A stretch of DNA of 64,000 nt from Schaalia sp. ZJ405. Its GTDB lineage: Bacteria > Actinomycetota > Actinomycetes > Actinomycetales > Actinomycetaceae. Below are positions 16,539 through 24,504 of this stretch, piece after piece (position 1 is the stretch's first letter; each line of letters starts with the position of its first letter). The DNA is taken from positions 2,046,001 through 2,110,000 of the forward strand of contig NZ_CP064952.1 of the NCBI RefSeq assembly GCF_011038885.2. Reading direction: 5' to 3'. The notes below the pieces were generated by a model. It saw nothing but the letters and a program-made list of their open reading frames with translations, was not told the DNA's origin and made no database searches. A program made the translations under genes and the position numbers.

Positions 16539-18087
16539 TGTCGGTTATGTCCTCCGCGTCGGGCCTCCACGCGTCCGGGGATGCGAGCGGCTGTGATTCC
16601 TTAATGAGGGCGACTTCTGCGTCCACTTGGGTTTGGTCCCAGTCCGGGTGTGTCATGCGCACGCCTGTTTCGATGGACATCAGCTCAGCCGACCGCAAGG
16701 TGGCGGCGGTTTGTGCCAGGGTGTTGGTGGTGTCTTCAACGAGCCTGGGGAAGGTGACCGCGAGGTCTGTTGGGTCTAGGCCGGGCGTGTTGTAGACGGC
16801 TTGGTCGGTGGCCAGCATTTTCACGATTAATGCTTGTATGGCGGGTTTTTCGAGTCTCGCCTTGCGGTTCCTCGTCGTGTTGGTTTGCGCTTGGCGTGCG
16901 ATAACCTCGGTTGCGGTGATGTCCGTGTCGGGAGTGTCCTCAAACGAGGCCGTAGAGTATCGGGCTGCTCGCAGAATTCGGCGTGTGAGTTCGAGGGCGG
17001 TTTGTTGGTGTTCTTGCCAACGGATTGTGAACTGTTGGGCCTGAATGGGCACGGTGTCAGCCATAGACCCGGCCAGACCTTCGAGTGGCGTAAACACCTC
17101 TTGGTCGAGGTTGAACGCTCCACCGCCGTTGTCGAAAGTCTGGTCGAGCATGTCTCGATCAGCAAACACGCGGGCCTTGCCTAGGCGTATGTCTCGCATC
17201 CATGCTGAATACACCTCATCGAGTGCGTCCATGAGACCCTCAATACCGTCAAGGTCGGAGCGTCCAAGGTTGCGGGCTTGGTGGTGGTCGCGCCACCTGC
17301 GCACGGGCGTGAGGTTGGGGACGTATTGGATGGCCAAGCCAGGGGTGATGCCGTCGGTGATGTAACCGTCCATTCCGACTACTTCGGCTAGGGGTGCGGT
17401 TACGGGGTGCTCGGCGAGGGGACGGAGCATTCCGAGGTTGTCATATGTGCCCTCGTAAAGACCGTGGAACGTGAGCCCCATACCGGCGGGGTTGAGTTCG
17501 TGGCGTTCCAAGTGGCGCAACACCCGTGACCCGTCGGTTTCAAGGACCGTCCAGAATGTGACAGCGACAAGACGGCCCCAGCGGAATTCTGGCAACGCGG
17601 AATCAGCGTCTACCGTGGTGAGGAATGGGCGATCAGCGATTGTCCGATCCCACGTGACGCGGTGGTATCTGCCTCCAAATGCTGCGCCGGTTTCTGCTCC
17701 TGTGAGGAGCTGCTCAAAAAGACCGTCGTCAATGTAGCGTTCAATCTGGGTGGTGGTGGCCTCCGAAGCTGCGGTGATTGACGGTGGGTTGGCGTACAGA
17801 AGGTCAGCGGAGGTTGCGCATAGGTCCGACGCGATGGGTACGTGGAGGTCGTTGCGTGATGGGTGGTGTTGGTCGGTGACAGTGCGTCCCCAGAAGAATC
17901 GGGACAGGAGGGCACGTAGGCCTGTGCGCCGTTGGTGGTTTCGTGTGGAGTCTGCCTGTTGGCCGTGGTAGACCTTCCAGAGTTTATCTGGGTCACCCAG
18001 CCACCATGCTTCCCATTCGGCCATTTTTGTGGTGATGGGTTGCCAGTTTTTCGGGGGCCAGGGCGTGTTGTTTGCGGGGAGCGGCAC
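16519..18087 (-). CDS. Phage portal protein (SPP1 gp6-like)
   Basis: The 522-residue protein lies between the large terminase and MuF genes and has the portal pattern: an N-terminal WLGDPDKLWKVYHG region, YADPPS-like stretch LLYANPPSIT, a conserved WDRTIADRPFLTTVDADSALP segment, and a C-terminal region with an acidic tail (DAEDITDSEPQSD). It forms the dodecameric DNA channel at one capsid vertex. Start is GTG at 18087, preceded by GGAGG. Confidence 0.9.
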   Translation of the reverse strand: MPLPANNTPWPPKNWQPITTKMAEWEAWWLGDPDKLWKVYHGQQADSTRNHQRRTGLRALLSRFFWGRTVTDQHHPSRNDLHVPIASDLCATSADLLYANPPSITAASEATTTQIERYIDDGLFEQLLTGAETGAAFGGRYHRVTWDRTIADRPFLTTVDADSALPEFRWGRLVAVTFWTVLETDGSRVLRHLERHELNPAGMGLTFHGLYEGTYDNLGMLRPLAEHPVTAPLAEVVGMDGYITDGITPGLAIQYVPNLTPVRRWRDHHQARNLGRSDLDGIEGLMDALDEVYSAWMRDIRLGKARVFADRDMLDQTFDNGGGAFNLDQEVFTPLEGLAGSMADTVPIQAQQFTIRWQEHQQTALELTRRILRAARYSTASFEDTPDTDITATEVIARQAQTNTTRNRKARLEKPAIQALIVKMLATDQAVYNTPGLDPTDLAVTFPRLVEDTTNTLAQTAATLRSAELMSIETGVRMTHPDWDQTQVDAEVALIKESQPLASPDAWRPDAEDITDSEPQSD

Positions 18088-18099
18088 CTAGGGCCTCCT

Positions 18100-19365
18100 T
18101 CATGGGGTGTGGGTGAATCTATGGGCGGTATCGTCTACGGTTCTGCGCCACAAGCGTTCGGTGGTTGCTAGGGCGTAGCGTGCTGCGTCGAGACTGTGGT
18201 CGGCGGTTTTGATGGGTTTGTCTGTTCCGGCTGCTTGGGCTTTGGGGTCCCAGGAGTAGCCGGGGGTTTCCTTAATGAGGCCTTGGCAACGGTTGGCGAT
18301 TTTGAGCCACCCGGCGTTTAGTCCGTTCGCCATGAGGCGGATCCCGTAGAGGACGTCGTTGTTAGCGTCGGTGAGGCCCCATGCGCCGTCTTGTTTGAGT
18401 TGGACCTTGAAGCTCGCGGCGGCGGGGTCAACGATGATTCGGCGGGGTTGAACATCCATGCGTGGCGCGTGTGTTGTGGTGTGGAGCCAGTTGAGCAGTG
18501 CTTGGGATTGTTCGGCGTCGGTCCATGTTCCGTGACCTCGGTTGGTTGAGTCGAGACGCCATTCGTCAACAAAATAGAGGATGCCGTCCTCGCCCATAGC
18601 TAGGATCAGTGCTGCTGTGGGGTTTTGTGTGCCGTAGTCGATACCAACGGCGTAGGCGTTGACCATGCGTGGTAGTTCGTCCCATTCCACCACGTGTTTT
18701 TCCGGGTCCCACATGTCATAGACCGCGCCTTCGGCGGACACCCATTCGCCTTGAATGAAGCGGCGGTACCACAGGCCGGTGAATTCTTTCTTCTTGGCCG
18801 CGATGTATTCGGGGGTAAGACCCGGATTATCGTCCATTGTGAAATGGTGGAAACCCCAGTCTTGAAGAACATGAGCACGGTCAATGTAGTTTGTTTTCAG
18901 CCAGTGAGCCGGGGAATCCGGGTTCGTGGTGGCGAAAAGCCTTGCGTCTTGGACTGAGAGGCGGCCAAGAAGTTGGACGAACATTGCTTCAGGTAGGAGT
19001 GTTGCTTCGTCAACGTATGCGCCTGCAAGGGTGAGCCCACGGATTTTTGATTCGGCTTGAGCGTCGTTAGCGCCAATGATCCACACCCACCGGCCCATGA
19101 TCTTTACCCGATCAGAATTCAAACCGTATCCGCCAATGGCTTTAGGTTCGATCATGGCGATCACGTCAAGGACGTTGCGGATAATCGTTATTCGAGTTTT
19201 GCCAAGGATGGCCACAGGGCCATGCGGAGCTGAAGCCAACCATGACAGGAAGCTCATGATGCTGATGATGGTTTTACCTGAGCGGATAGCACCATCCCAA
19301 AGGGTGAAATGATCGCGGCTCGTGGAGGCATCCCACGATTTGATTTGCTTAAGGGACAGCTCCAC
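18100..19365 (-). CDS. terL: Terminase large subunit (packaging ATPase and nuclease)
   Basis: The 421-residue product has an N-terminal ATPase domain with the Walker A variant AIRSGKT (about residues 27-33) and Walker B GAYVDEATLL (about 114-123), and a C-terminal RNase H-like nuclease domain starting AVGIDYGTQNPTAAL with a later DPAAASFK and a DHSLDAARYAL motif holding the expected acidic metal ligands. This matches the PBSX/Terminase_3 group. It pumps DNA into the prohead and cuts it. GTG start at 19365. Confidence 0.93.
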   Translation of the reverse strand: MELSLKQIKSWDASTSRDHFTLWDGAIRSGKTIISIMSFLSWLASAPHGPVAILGKTRITIIRNVLDVIAMIEPKAIGGYGLNSDRVKIMGRWVWIIGANDAQAESKIRGLTLAGAYVDEATLLPEAMFVQLLGRLSVQDARLFATTNPDSPAHWLKTNYIDRAHVLQDWGFHHFTMDDNPGLTPEYIAAKKKEFTGLWYRRFIQGEWVSAEGAVYDMWDPEKHVVEWDELPRMVNAYAVGIDYGTQNPTAALILAMGEDGILYFVDEWRLDSTNRGHGTWTDAEQSQALLNWLHTTTHAPRMDVQPRRIIVDPAAASFKVQLKQDGAWGLTDANNDVLYGIRLMANGLNAGWLKIANRCQGLIKETPGYSWDPKAQAAGTDKPIKTADHSLDAARYALATTERLWRRTVDDTAHRFTHTP

Positions 19366-19377
19366 CTGTCGTCCCCC

Positions 19378-19812
19378 TTAGTCGTCTTTTGCGATGCGTT
19401 CCAAACTGGTGGCAAGCAGTTGTTTAAGCATGGACGCAGTTTCAGCAGTATCGTCTTGAGCCTTAGGAGCTTCAACACCGTGAAGCTTCTCAATCCGAGT
19501 CATGATGTTGATGACACGGTCTACAGCGAACAAGTCACCTTGGAGGGCCTGGGCGTAGCAGACGTTGAGCATCTCGTCGTACCTTGCCAGTTCCAGTGTG
19601 AATACCTGGTCTGCGTTTTCTCGAGTGATTTCTTTAAGCGCATCCTCAATATAGATGTGAGCTGTGGAAACACTGATATGCATTTCCTGAGCAATTTCCC
19701 TGTATGTGCTTCCAGCGATACGGTATTGCAGGGCTTCGTTCATGCGTTTACGACGATGCTCAGTGATACGGGTTTTCGTTGGCGTGCTGGTTTTCTTCTT
19801 GTTTTTACCCAT
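19378..19812 (-). CDS. terS: Terminase small subunit (HTH DNA-binding)
   Basis: The 144-residue product has a Lys-rich N-terminus and a helix-turn-helix of the sigma-70 region 4/Trp-repressor type at about residues 20-65 (EALQYRIAGSTYREIAQEM, then HISVSTAHIYIEDALKEI), followed by a helical oligomerisation region. It lies 12 bases before terL. ATG at 19812 is preferred because AGGAGCG precedes it; an ATG at 19887 would add 25 residues and overlaps a small upstream frame (TAATG), so coupling from there cannot be excluded. Confidence 0.82.
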   Translation of the reverse strand: MGKNKKKTSTPTKTRITEHRRKRMNEALQYRIAGSTYREIAQEMHISVSTAHIYIEDALKEITRENADQVFTLELARYDEMLNVCYAQALQGDLFAVDRVINIMTRIEKLHGVEAPKAQDDTAETASMLKQLLATSLERIAKDD

Positions 19813-19886
19813 GTTGCGCTCCTGGCGTTTGTCATGGACGGGGCGCCCCCCTTGGATGGGGTGAGCATCCAGGGGGGGCTGTTTCA

Positions 19887-19997
19887 TTACACCGATCCAG
19901 AGGTGCTTCCAGATGAATGCGACCTTGAGAATCGATTACGAACGCCGGACATGGCACGGCGGATCGCTCGGCCCGCTCTTCGGAGTGCATTTCGCAT
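19887..19997 (-). CDS. Possible small basic protein (36 aa)
   Basis: A 36-codon frame starts at ATG 19997 behind AAAGGA and ends in TAA that overlaps a possible upstream start of the small terminase. The product is Arg/Ser-rich (RNALRRAGRAIRRAMSGVRN) with no known family. It may be a real small phage gene or only a leader that couples translation to terS. Confidence 0.35.
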   Translation of the reverse strand: MRNALRRAGRAIRRAMSGVRNRFSRSHSSGSTSGSV

Positions 19998-20022
19998 GGT
20001 GAGGGTTCCTTTCTCATGAGAA

Positions 20023-20051
20023 AACCCCAACACCGGGATGGTGTTGGGGTT
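20023..20051 (-). terminator. Rho-independent terminator after the 20.1-kb gene
   Basis: A 12-bp perfect stem AACCCCAACACC (20023-20034) with GGTGTTGGGGTT (20040-20051) and a five-base loop is followed on the minus strand by TTTTCTC. It ends the two-gene unit 20073-21151 and separates early from late genes. Confidence 0.8.
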
Positions 20052-20072
20052 GACTGTGGGGTTGTGGTGGGG

Positions 20073-20429
20073 TCAGTAGCTGATGCCCAGAGTGTCGGCG
20101 AGCTGCTGACCGGTTATGTACTTGTCCGGAGCGTTTCGGCCAGTCATTCCAATGGCTTTGAGGAATCGTTCTTTTTCTTCGCGGTCTTGGAATGACACGC
20201 AAAACCAATACTCAGAATCGGTTGCCGCTATGAATCGCTTTTTCTCATTCGCGGCGCGCTCACGGTAGCCCTCTTCAAGTGCGGTGAGTTCACGGGCAGC
20301 ATCCTCTTCGAGGCTGTCGGTGTATTCGACATTGGCGAGTGGGTCGGGTGTGGGGTCTGATTTTTTGGTGCGACGAACGATTTTCTTTGATTGCCTGCCG
20401 GCGGTGGCGGGCTTTTTGATGATCGCCAT
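20073..20429 (-). CDS. Conserved phage protein downstream of PP-loop ATPase gene (118 aa)
   Basis: The protein has a basic, disordered N-terminus (KKIVRRTKKSDPTPDP), a charged helix with EEGYRERAANEKKRFIAA, and a compact C-terminal segment (WFCVSFQDREEKERFLKAIG, then DKYITGQQLADTLGI). It starts two bases after the PP-loop gene, so the two are probably made together. The family was not recognised; proteins in this slot of actinophages are usually annotated hypothetical or ParB-like, but no ParB motif is evident here. Confidence 0.75.
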   Translation of the reverse strand: MAIIKKPATAGRQSKKIVRRTKKSDPTPDPLANVEYTDSLEEDAARELTALEEGYRERAANEKKRFIAATDSEYWFCVSFQDREEKERFLKAIGMTGRNAPDKYITGQQLADTLGISY

Positions 20430-20431
20430 TG

Positions 20432-21151
20432 TCAGTTGGCCTTCCGGAGGAGTTCGAGTTCTGCTAGGGGGAACCAGTCGAGTATGCGTTGATAGTCGGT
20501 GGGTGCGTGTCGGGAGAGTGGTTCAATGAACCTGTAGTCGATGCCGTCGAAAGACCTACCGAACCACTCATAGTCGATGGGGAGAGTGATGTTGTGACGC
20601 TCAATGATGTCGAGCACTTCGGATTTAAGCCAGTCAGCTATGGGTGAAACTTTGTGATTGTTAGGTTTCATGATCCCATGCCTAGAGAGCGATGCGCGAC
20701 GAACGATGCTGTCTGCTGCGCGCACGCCGTCGGCGATCCATGTGTCTGTGGGGAGGTCCAGGTCTTGCTTGATGAGATCCCAGAGTTGGGAGTATTTGAC
20801 TTCTGGTAGCTGAGCGGCTTCGATGACTGCGAGCCGTTCGGGGGGTTGGAAAACAAAGTTGTTAAGCCATCTGTAGAGGCTTGGGTGTGGGTAGAGGTGG
20901 ATTTTTTGTCCGAACACGCCTTCGAGGTCATTGATGGTGTCATGAATGAAATCGAGGGTCCGCTTCCCGTCACGGCCTGGGATGTAGTAGAGGTAAGCCA
21001 TCTCAAAGGGGACGGCTTCTTCTTGGAGCGCGAGCGCGGTTGCGATAGCATCTTTTCCAAGACTCATCGAGACCAAAACGGTGCGGCCCTCTTCTTTGAG
21101 ACGCTTGCGGATTTCGGTGGAGGGTGGTTGGCCTTTGATTGTGGTAGTCAC
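20432..21151 (-). CDS. PAPS reductase-like PP-loop ATPase (adenine nucleotide alpha hydrolase family)
   Basis: The 239-residue product contains a PP-loop (LVSMSLGKDAIATALAL, about residues 25-42) that binds the ATP pyrophosphate, followed by PFEMAYLYYIPGRDGK and a later WIADGVRAADSIVRR helix, the layout of PAPS reductase/DndC-like enzymes. Phage members are tied by position to terminase genes and have been linked to nucleic acid modification, but the substrate is unknown. GTG at 21151 is chosen because AAGGGG lies six bases upstream. The cysteine used for sulfur transfer in true PAPS reductases is not seen near the C-terminus. Confidence 0.75.
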   Translation of the reverse strand: MTTTIKGQPPSTEIRKRLKEEGRTVLVSMSLGKDAIATALALQEEAVPFEMAYLYYIPGRDGKRTLDFIHDTINDLEGVFGQKIHLYPHPSLYRWLNNFVFQPPERLAVIEAAQLPEVKYSQLWDLIKQDLDLPTDTWIADGVRAADSIVRRASLSRHGIMKPNNHKVSPIADWLKSEVLDIIERHNITLPIDYEWFGRSFDGIDYRFIEPLSRHAPTDYQRILDWFPLAELELLRKAN

Positions 21152-21192
21152 TGTTACCCCTTGACTGTTGGTGGGGAGTTCACATCTAATTG

Positions 21193-21262
21193 TATACCTA
21201 TCTGAGTATACTTGCAAGATTATTTGTCACTTACTTACACAAGTGTGCATATAATCTATAGA
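21193..21262 (+). promoter_or_regulatory. Divergent promoter region with leaderless-type start for the small HTH gene
   Basis: TATAAT at 21250-21255 lies eight bases before the GTG start at 21264, so transcription should begin at or next to the start codon. A TTGTCA (21224-21229) is present but 20 bases away. A small inverted repeat TATAC/GTATA (21193-21210) lies between the two divergent genes and could bind a regulator. Confidence 0.6.
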
Positions 21263-21263
21263 T

Positions 21264-21461
21264 GTGAGTCGTAAGGAAACGTTAAACCAACTGCGAGCAG
21301 TAGCTCAACAACTAGAGGACCAGCGTGCGTTAGTGAAACTAAGGAACCGTCTCATCCTTGAGGCAAGAGGCGCAGGTGTTTCGTGGAACGACATTGCGCG
21401 AGCCGCTGGAATGAGTAGGCAAACCGCTCAGAACATTGGACAAAAGGAACAGAAAAAGTAG
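21264..21461 (+). CDS. Small helix-turn-helix protein (65 aa), leaderless
   Basis: The product has an N-terminal coiled-coil-like helix (LNQLRAVAQQLEDQRALVKL) and a C-terminal helix-turn-helix (GVSWNDIARAAGMSRQTAQN). This layout is common in small actinobacterial and phage regulators. Transcribed opposite to the surrounding genes, it may control the divergent PP-loop gene or be expressed in the lysogen. Start is GTG with no ribosome site and a TATAAT box eight bases upstream. Confidence 0.75.
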   Translation: MSRKETLNQLRAVAQQLEDQRALVKLRNRLILEARGAGVSWNDIARAAGMSRQTAQNIGQKEQKK

Positions 21462-21491
21462 CCCCGGGTGTTCCGTCTGGGAACCGGGGGC
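21461..21491. terminator. Bidirectional terminator between convergent genes
   Basis: GCCCCGGGTGTTCC pairs imperfectly with GGAACCGGGGGC around the loop GTCTG. It sits between the convergent HTH gene and the lipoprotein gene. Confidence 0.6.
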
Positions 21492-21504
21492 CGTCCGTGT
21501 GGTG

Positions 21505-21933
21505 TTAGGTTGTTTTCTTGCCGGATAGTTTAAGTTTTTCTACGTCGGCACCGAGTGTTTGGCACCGTTCGAACGCGCGGTTCTGGCTTAGTTCGAACGC
21601 TACCCCAAGGTCCTCATCTAAATTTCCGGCACCGATTTGGTGCATCATGCGCAGGCTTTCATACAGTTTTGGGTCATCTGCTTGTGCAACAGCATCCTTG
21701 AGGTTTGTATCGTAGTAGGTGAAGGCACTTTGCAGGTTTTTTTGTTCTTCTTTGTATGGCTTGCCTGCGTCTTTTTTATCTAATACGGCCTGTAGTTCGA
21801 CCTCGACGATGGTTTGTCCGGTTTTGAGTAGTTCGCAGGCTTTTTTGTCGCCTGATGTAGCTGGGCTGCACGCGGCAAGCGTGAAGGAAAGGGCGAGGGC
21901 TGAAGTGGTGATAAGCGCAGGTGTGCGTTTCAT
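21505..21933 (-). CDS. Prophage-encoded lipoprotein
   Basis: The 142-residue protein starts MKRTPALITTSALALSFTL and has a clear lipobox (LAAC, Cys near residue 22), so it should be anchored outside the membrane. The mature part is helical and charged (KKACELLKTGQTIVEVELQA, LYESLRMMHQIGAGNLDED). It sits as a separate unit between hairpins, as lysogenic-conversion genes often do. A superinfection-exclusion role is possible by analogy to lipoproteins of other temperate phages but cannot be shown here. ATG at 21933 follows the signal-peptide logic; an upstream frame to 21993 would bury it. Confidence 0.75.
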   Translation of the reverse strand: MKRTPALITTSALALSFTLAACSPATSGDKKACELLKTGQTIVEVELQAVLDKKDAGKPYKEEQKNLQSAFTYYDTNLKDAVAQADDPKLYESLRMMHQIGAGNLDEDLGVAFELSQNRAFERCQTLGADVEKLKLSGKKTT

Positions 21934-22048
21934 GCCTTGAGTGTAGCTGCCGCATAGTGCGCTGGTGTGGGAAACGGCCAGTCTGTTGCCCAAGGCCCTT
22001 GTGGTGGGGTGCTGGGTGGCTGGCCGTTTGTTGTATGTGGAGACACTT

Positions 22049-22068
22049 TGTCCCTACGAATGGGGACA
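22049..22068 (-). terminator. Small hairpin after the 22.1-kb gene
   Basis: TGTCCC (22049-22054) pairs with GGGACA (22063-22068), directly beyond the stop of the minus-strand gene ending at 22069. Confidence 0.45.
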
Positions 22069-22773
22069 CTAGCACATTTTTTGCATGAGTGCGTTGATTT
22101 CGGCGAGGTCGTATCCGTGCGTGTTGCGGGTGATTTTTCCGCGTTGTGCCCATTTTTTGAGGCGTTCCCTGTTGAGGTCGGGGTAGATGTCGTGGATTTC
22201 TGTTGCTGTCAAGATGACGCCGGGTTTGGTGATGATCCTAGCTGCGTCTTTGCGGTAGTTGTTGAGGGTGGTCCAGGTGTGGCCGCGTGGGCATTCGAGG
22301 GGGCCTTCTGCGCCGCGTCGGGTTTGTTGTTGAGTGACTGTTTCCATGCAGCCGCGTGTGGGGCATGGGCCGATGGTGCGCGGTGTGTGGCCGGTGAGTC
22401 GTGCTGTGCGGGCGTGGAGCAGTGTTAGGTCGTCGGTGAATGATTCCCAGTCTTTCCAGTGTTCAGCCAGCCTTGGGGCAGCATTGGCGAGTGCAAGCAG
22501 GGGATGGGACGTGTAGCTGGTGAGGTCGGCGCATTCGGCCCAGGTGGTGGCCCATGCGGTGATTTGTGCGTGGGTGCGCAGGGCTGGTGCGCCTTCGTCG
22601 GGTGCGTCGAGGATGGGGGCTAGTAGGTCCCCAAGATCGCGGTGGGTGTGGGGTGTGTGCGTGTTTGGGGTGCCTGCTCTAGGTGATAGGAGAGTGGTGG
22701 CGGCGTTGGTGAGTAGGGGTGCCCACTGGTGGAGGTCGTGGAGCATGTGAGCCGCGTTTTTTGGTGAGGTCAT
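22069..22773 (-). CDS. Phage protein with zinc-finger and HTH-like C-terminus (234 aa)
   Basis: The N-terminal 130 residues are helical and His/Thr-rich. A zinc ribbon is suggested by CPTRGC and CPRGH (about residues 135-166), followed by a MerR/HTH_17-like segment: ILTATEIHDIYPDLNRERLKKWAQRGKI ends in NTHGYDLAEINALM, the recognition pattern of small DNA-binding winged helices. It may be a late-gene or replication-linked regulator. It is first in this stretch of early genes to be read last on the minus strand. Confidence 0.7.
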   Translation of the reverse strand: MTSPKNAAHMLHDLHQWAPLLTNAATTLLSPRAGTPNTHTPHTHRDLGDLLAPILDAPDEGAPALRTHAQITAWATTWAECADLTSYTSHPLLALANAAPRLAEHWKDWESFTDDLTLLHARTARLTGHTPRTIGPCPTRGCMETVTQQQTRRGAEGPLECPRGHTWTTLNNYRKDAARIITKPGVILTATEIHDIYPDLNRERLKKWAQRGKITRNTHGYDLAEINALMQKMC

Positions 22774-22828
22774 TCGCGCATTCTCCTAAAAGGTCGAACG
22801 TGTGTTCTATTTTACCGGGGTGTGGGTG

Positions 22829-23011
22829 TTATTCGTCGTCCCACGTGGGCGAGGGCTCCGGGTTGGCGGTGAAGCCGAGTATTCGTGGGGTGGAGTCGTG
22901 GTTGGCGTGTTCGACAAGGGCTTCTGAGCCCGTGGGCTGTGGTTCGATTTCGGGTTCGGTGGTGTTGGGGGTGATGGTGAACCCGAGCGTGAGTTGGAGC
23001 TTAATTTTCAT
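22829..23011 (-). CDS. Small phage protein (60 aa), unknown
   Basis: The product starts MKIKLQLTLGFTI at 23011, then becomes acidic and proline-rich (TTEPEIEPQPTGSEA) and ends PSPTWDDE. It overlaps the stop of the upstream gene by 11 bases, typical of this compact early operon. No family recognised. Confidence 0.6.
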   Translation of the reverse strand: MKIKLQLTLGFTITPNTTEPEIEPQPTGSEALVEHANHDSTPRILGFTANPEPSPTWDDE

Positions 23012-23201
23012 GAGGTTGCCTGGGGGTTTGCTGCTGTTGTGAAATGGCGGTGAGCCTGTCGATTTCTTCAAGCAGCACATCAATAAAGCCGTAGGCGTTG
23101 TCTTTGAGTTGTTGTTCTGCTTCGAAACGGTCGTAGGCAGTCGTGGTGTTGATGCTGGAAGCTGTGGCGTGTAGGTGTCTAATGAGATCGATGGTGGTCA
23201 T
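23001..23201 (-). CDS. Small helical phage protein (66 aa), unknown
   Basis: The frame starts at ATG 23201, overlapping the stop of the preceding gene (ATGA), and ends 11 bases into the next one. The sequence is helical and acidic (YDRFEAEQQLKDNAYGFIDV, LLEEIDRLTAISQQQ). No family recognised. Confidence 0.62.
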   Translation of the reverse strand: MTTIDLIRHLHATASSINTTTAYDRFEAEQQLKDNAYGFIDVLLEEIDRLTAISQQQQTPRQPHEN

Positions 23202-23359
23202 TTAATGTCCTCCTCTGTCCACACGGGCCCATCGGGTACCCACGTGCTGTCACGATCATCAGCCGGTTGCATCGCGAGGAAAACGGTGTTGTCGTTGATA
23301 CGGACCGCGTCGTTTCGGCTGGCTAGCCATTCGTCGATCGTCATGTTTGGATTGGTCAT
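23198..23359 (-). CDS. Small phage protein (53 aa), unknown
   Basis: The ATG at 23359 overlaps the stop of the DUF4326 gene (ATGA) and its own TGA overlaps the next ATG. The product starts MTNPNMTIDEWLASRNDAVR and ends in an acidic tail with VWTEEDIK. Tight coupling on both sides supports it as a gene; function unknown. Confidence 0.65.
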   Translation of the reverse strand: MTNPNMTIDEWLASRNDAVRINDNTVFLAMQPADDRDSTWVPDGPVWTEEDIK

Positions 23360-23736
23360 GTGTTGGCCTCTCTAAGGAGTGTGTCTGCGTGACATGGTTG
23401 GTTTGGTGGGCACCAGCAGGCGAGGTCGTGTCCTTGTAGTGGTGTGAGGTCCATGTTGTGCCATGCGCACGTGTGGCAGCCTGTGTCGTATAGGAAGGCT
23501 GCGTGTTCTAGTGCCTGAGTTTTTGTGGCGAAGAATCCTTCCCATGAGAGAAGGCCCCATTCGTTGCATGGGCCTTGTACACACCAGGCGCCGATATGCT
23601 CCCGTTCAACGACATGCGGGTTACCCCACTTGGTCCCCCTTCCCACGTACACGGCTTTGTGTGGGTTGCCTTGCCCGCATGTGCAGTCGGGCATCCGCCA
23701 GCCTTTGCTGCGTTTGCGTTGGATGCGTTGTGGCAT
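23356..23736 (-). CDS. DUF4326 family protein
   Basis: The 126-residue protein shows the DUF4326 hallmarks: KAVYVGRGTKWGNPHVV (about 27-43), a middle region with cysteine pairs, and a C-terminal LACWCPPNQPCHADTLL (about 105-121). Members are frequent in phages and plasmids and are thought to be nucleotide- or nucleic-acid-related, but no activity is established. Conserved Arg, Trp, Asn and the CxC...CH cluster are all present, so it should be intact. Confidence 0.88.
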   Translation of the reverse strand: MPQRIQRKRSKGWRMPDCTCGQGNPHKAVYVGRGTKWGNPHVVEREHIGAWCVQGPCNEWGLLSWEGFFATKTQALEHAAFLYDTGCHTCAWHNMDLTPLQGHDLACWCPPNQPCHADTLLREANT

Positions 23737-23760
23737 GTTCGCCTTTTCTTAGTGTTCGGG

Positions 23761-24492
23761 TTACCGGTCTTTGAGGTAGTCGTAGCGGTCTTGGTCGATG
23801 ATGATGGTTGATTTGTCTAGGTCGATGGATGCGAGGAAGGCGATGAGGCGCATGTATTCGTCGTTGCGGTAGGGGTATTGGGCGTATGCGTGGTGGCCTG
23901 TGCCTTCGTACTTGTGGCCGTGTTTGGTGAGGTGTCGTTCGCATGACTTCCTTGTGAGGAAGAACTGTTCTTCGCGGTAGCGTTGGGTGTTTCGTACGGG
24001 GATGAGGCTGGCATCGATGCCGTTGTCTCGCGCGTAGCTTCTGAGTTCGGTTAAGGATTTATATTCACCCAAAACGCTTTTTTCTAGGTATAAGCTCTTT
24101 TTGAGTTGGTTGAATTCGTGTGGCTGGTTGTCTGCGAATCTTTGTGTGTCGTCGAGTGAGTCGAATTCGATGGGGTCACACTGGCAGTATTCTCCGCATG
24201 AGCATGGAAGTCCCATGTTGAGGCCTGTTTCGTCGCATGATGTTTTGTAGATGAGATCTACAGGGTCATGTTCGGCGAGGAGTTGAATGAACTTGTCTGG
24301 CGTGTATTCGTCGCAGTCGTCAATGAATACGTACTCGTCTGCTTCTTCTTCGGGGCATGTTTCTTTGGTGTCGTATGCGATGACGTATACGCCGGGTTTG
24401 CGTGTCCAGTCGATTTTTGCTCCGTTGTTGATGTCGTCGTTGAGTTCGTTTTGGAACTGTGGGAACCATTCGGGAAGGTTTGTTGTTGTCAT
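23761..24492 (-). CDS. Phage protein of unknown function (243 aa)
   Basis: An acidic N-terminal half (TCPEEEADEYVFIDDCDEY) is followed by a Cys-rich segment (LPCSCGEYCQCDP, about 95-107) that could bind metal, and a basic C-terminal half. It lies directly after the SSB gene in the early operon. Its lower GC than the neighbours and lack of a recognised family leave the role open. Confidence 0.65.
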   Translation of the reverse strand: MTTTNLPEWFPQFQNELNDDINNGAKIDWTRKPGVYVIAYDTKETCPEEEADEYVFIDDCDEYTPDKFIQLLAEHDPVDLIYKTSCDETGLNMGLPCSCGEYCQCDPIEFDSLDDTQRFADNQPHEFNQLKKSLYLEKSVLGEYKSLTELRSYARDNGIDASLIPVRNTQRYREEQFFLTRKSCERHLTKHGHKYEGTGHHAYAQYPYRNDEYMRLIAFLASIDLDKSTIIIDQDRYDYLKDR

Positions 24493-24504
24493 GGTGTTGT
24501 TCCT

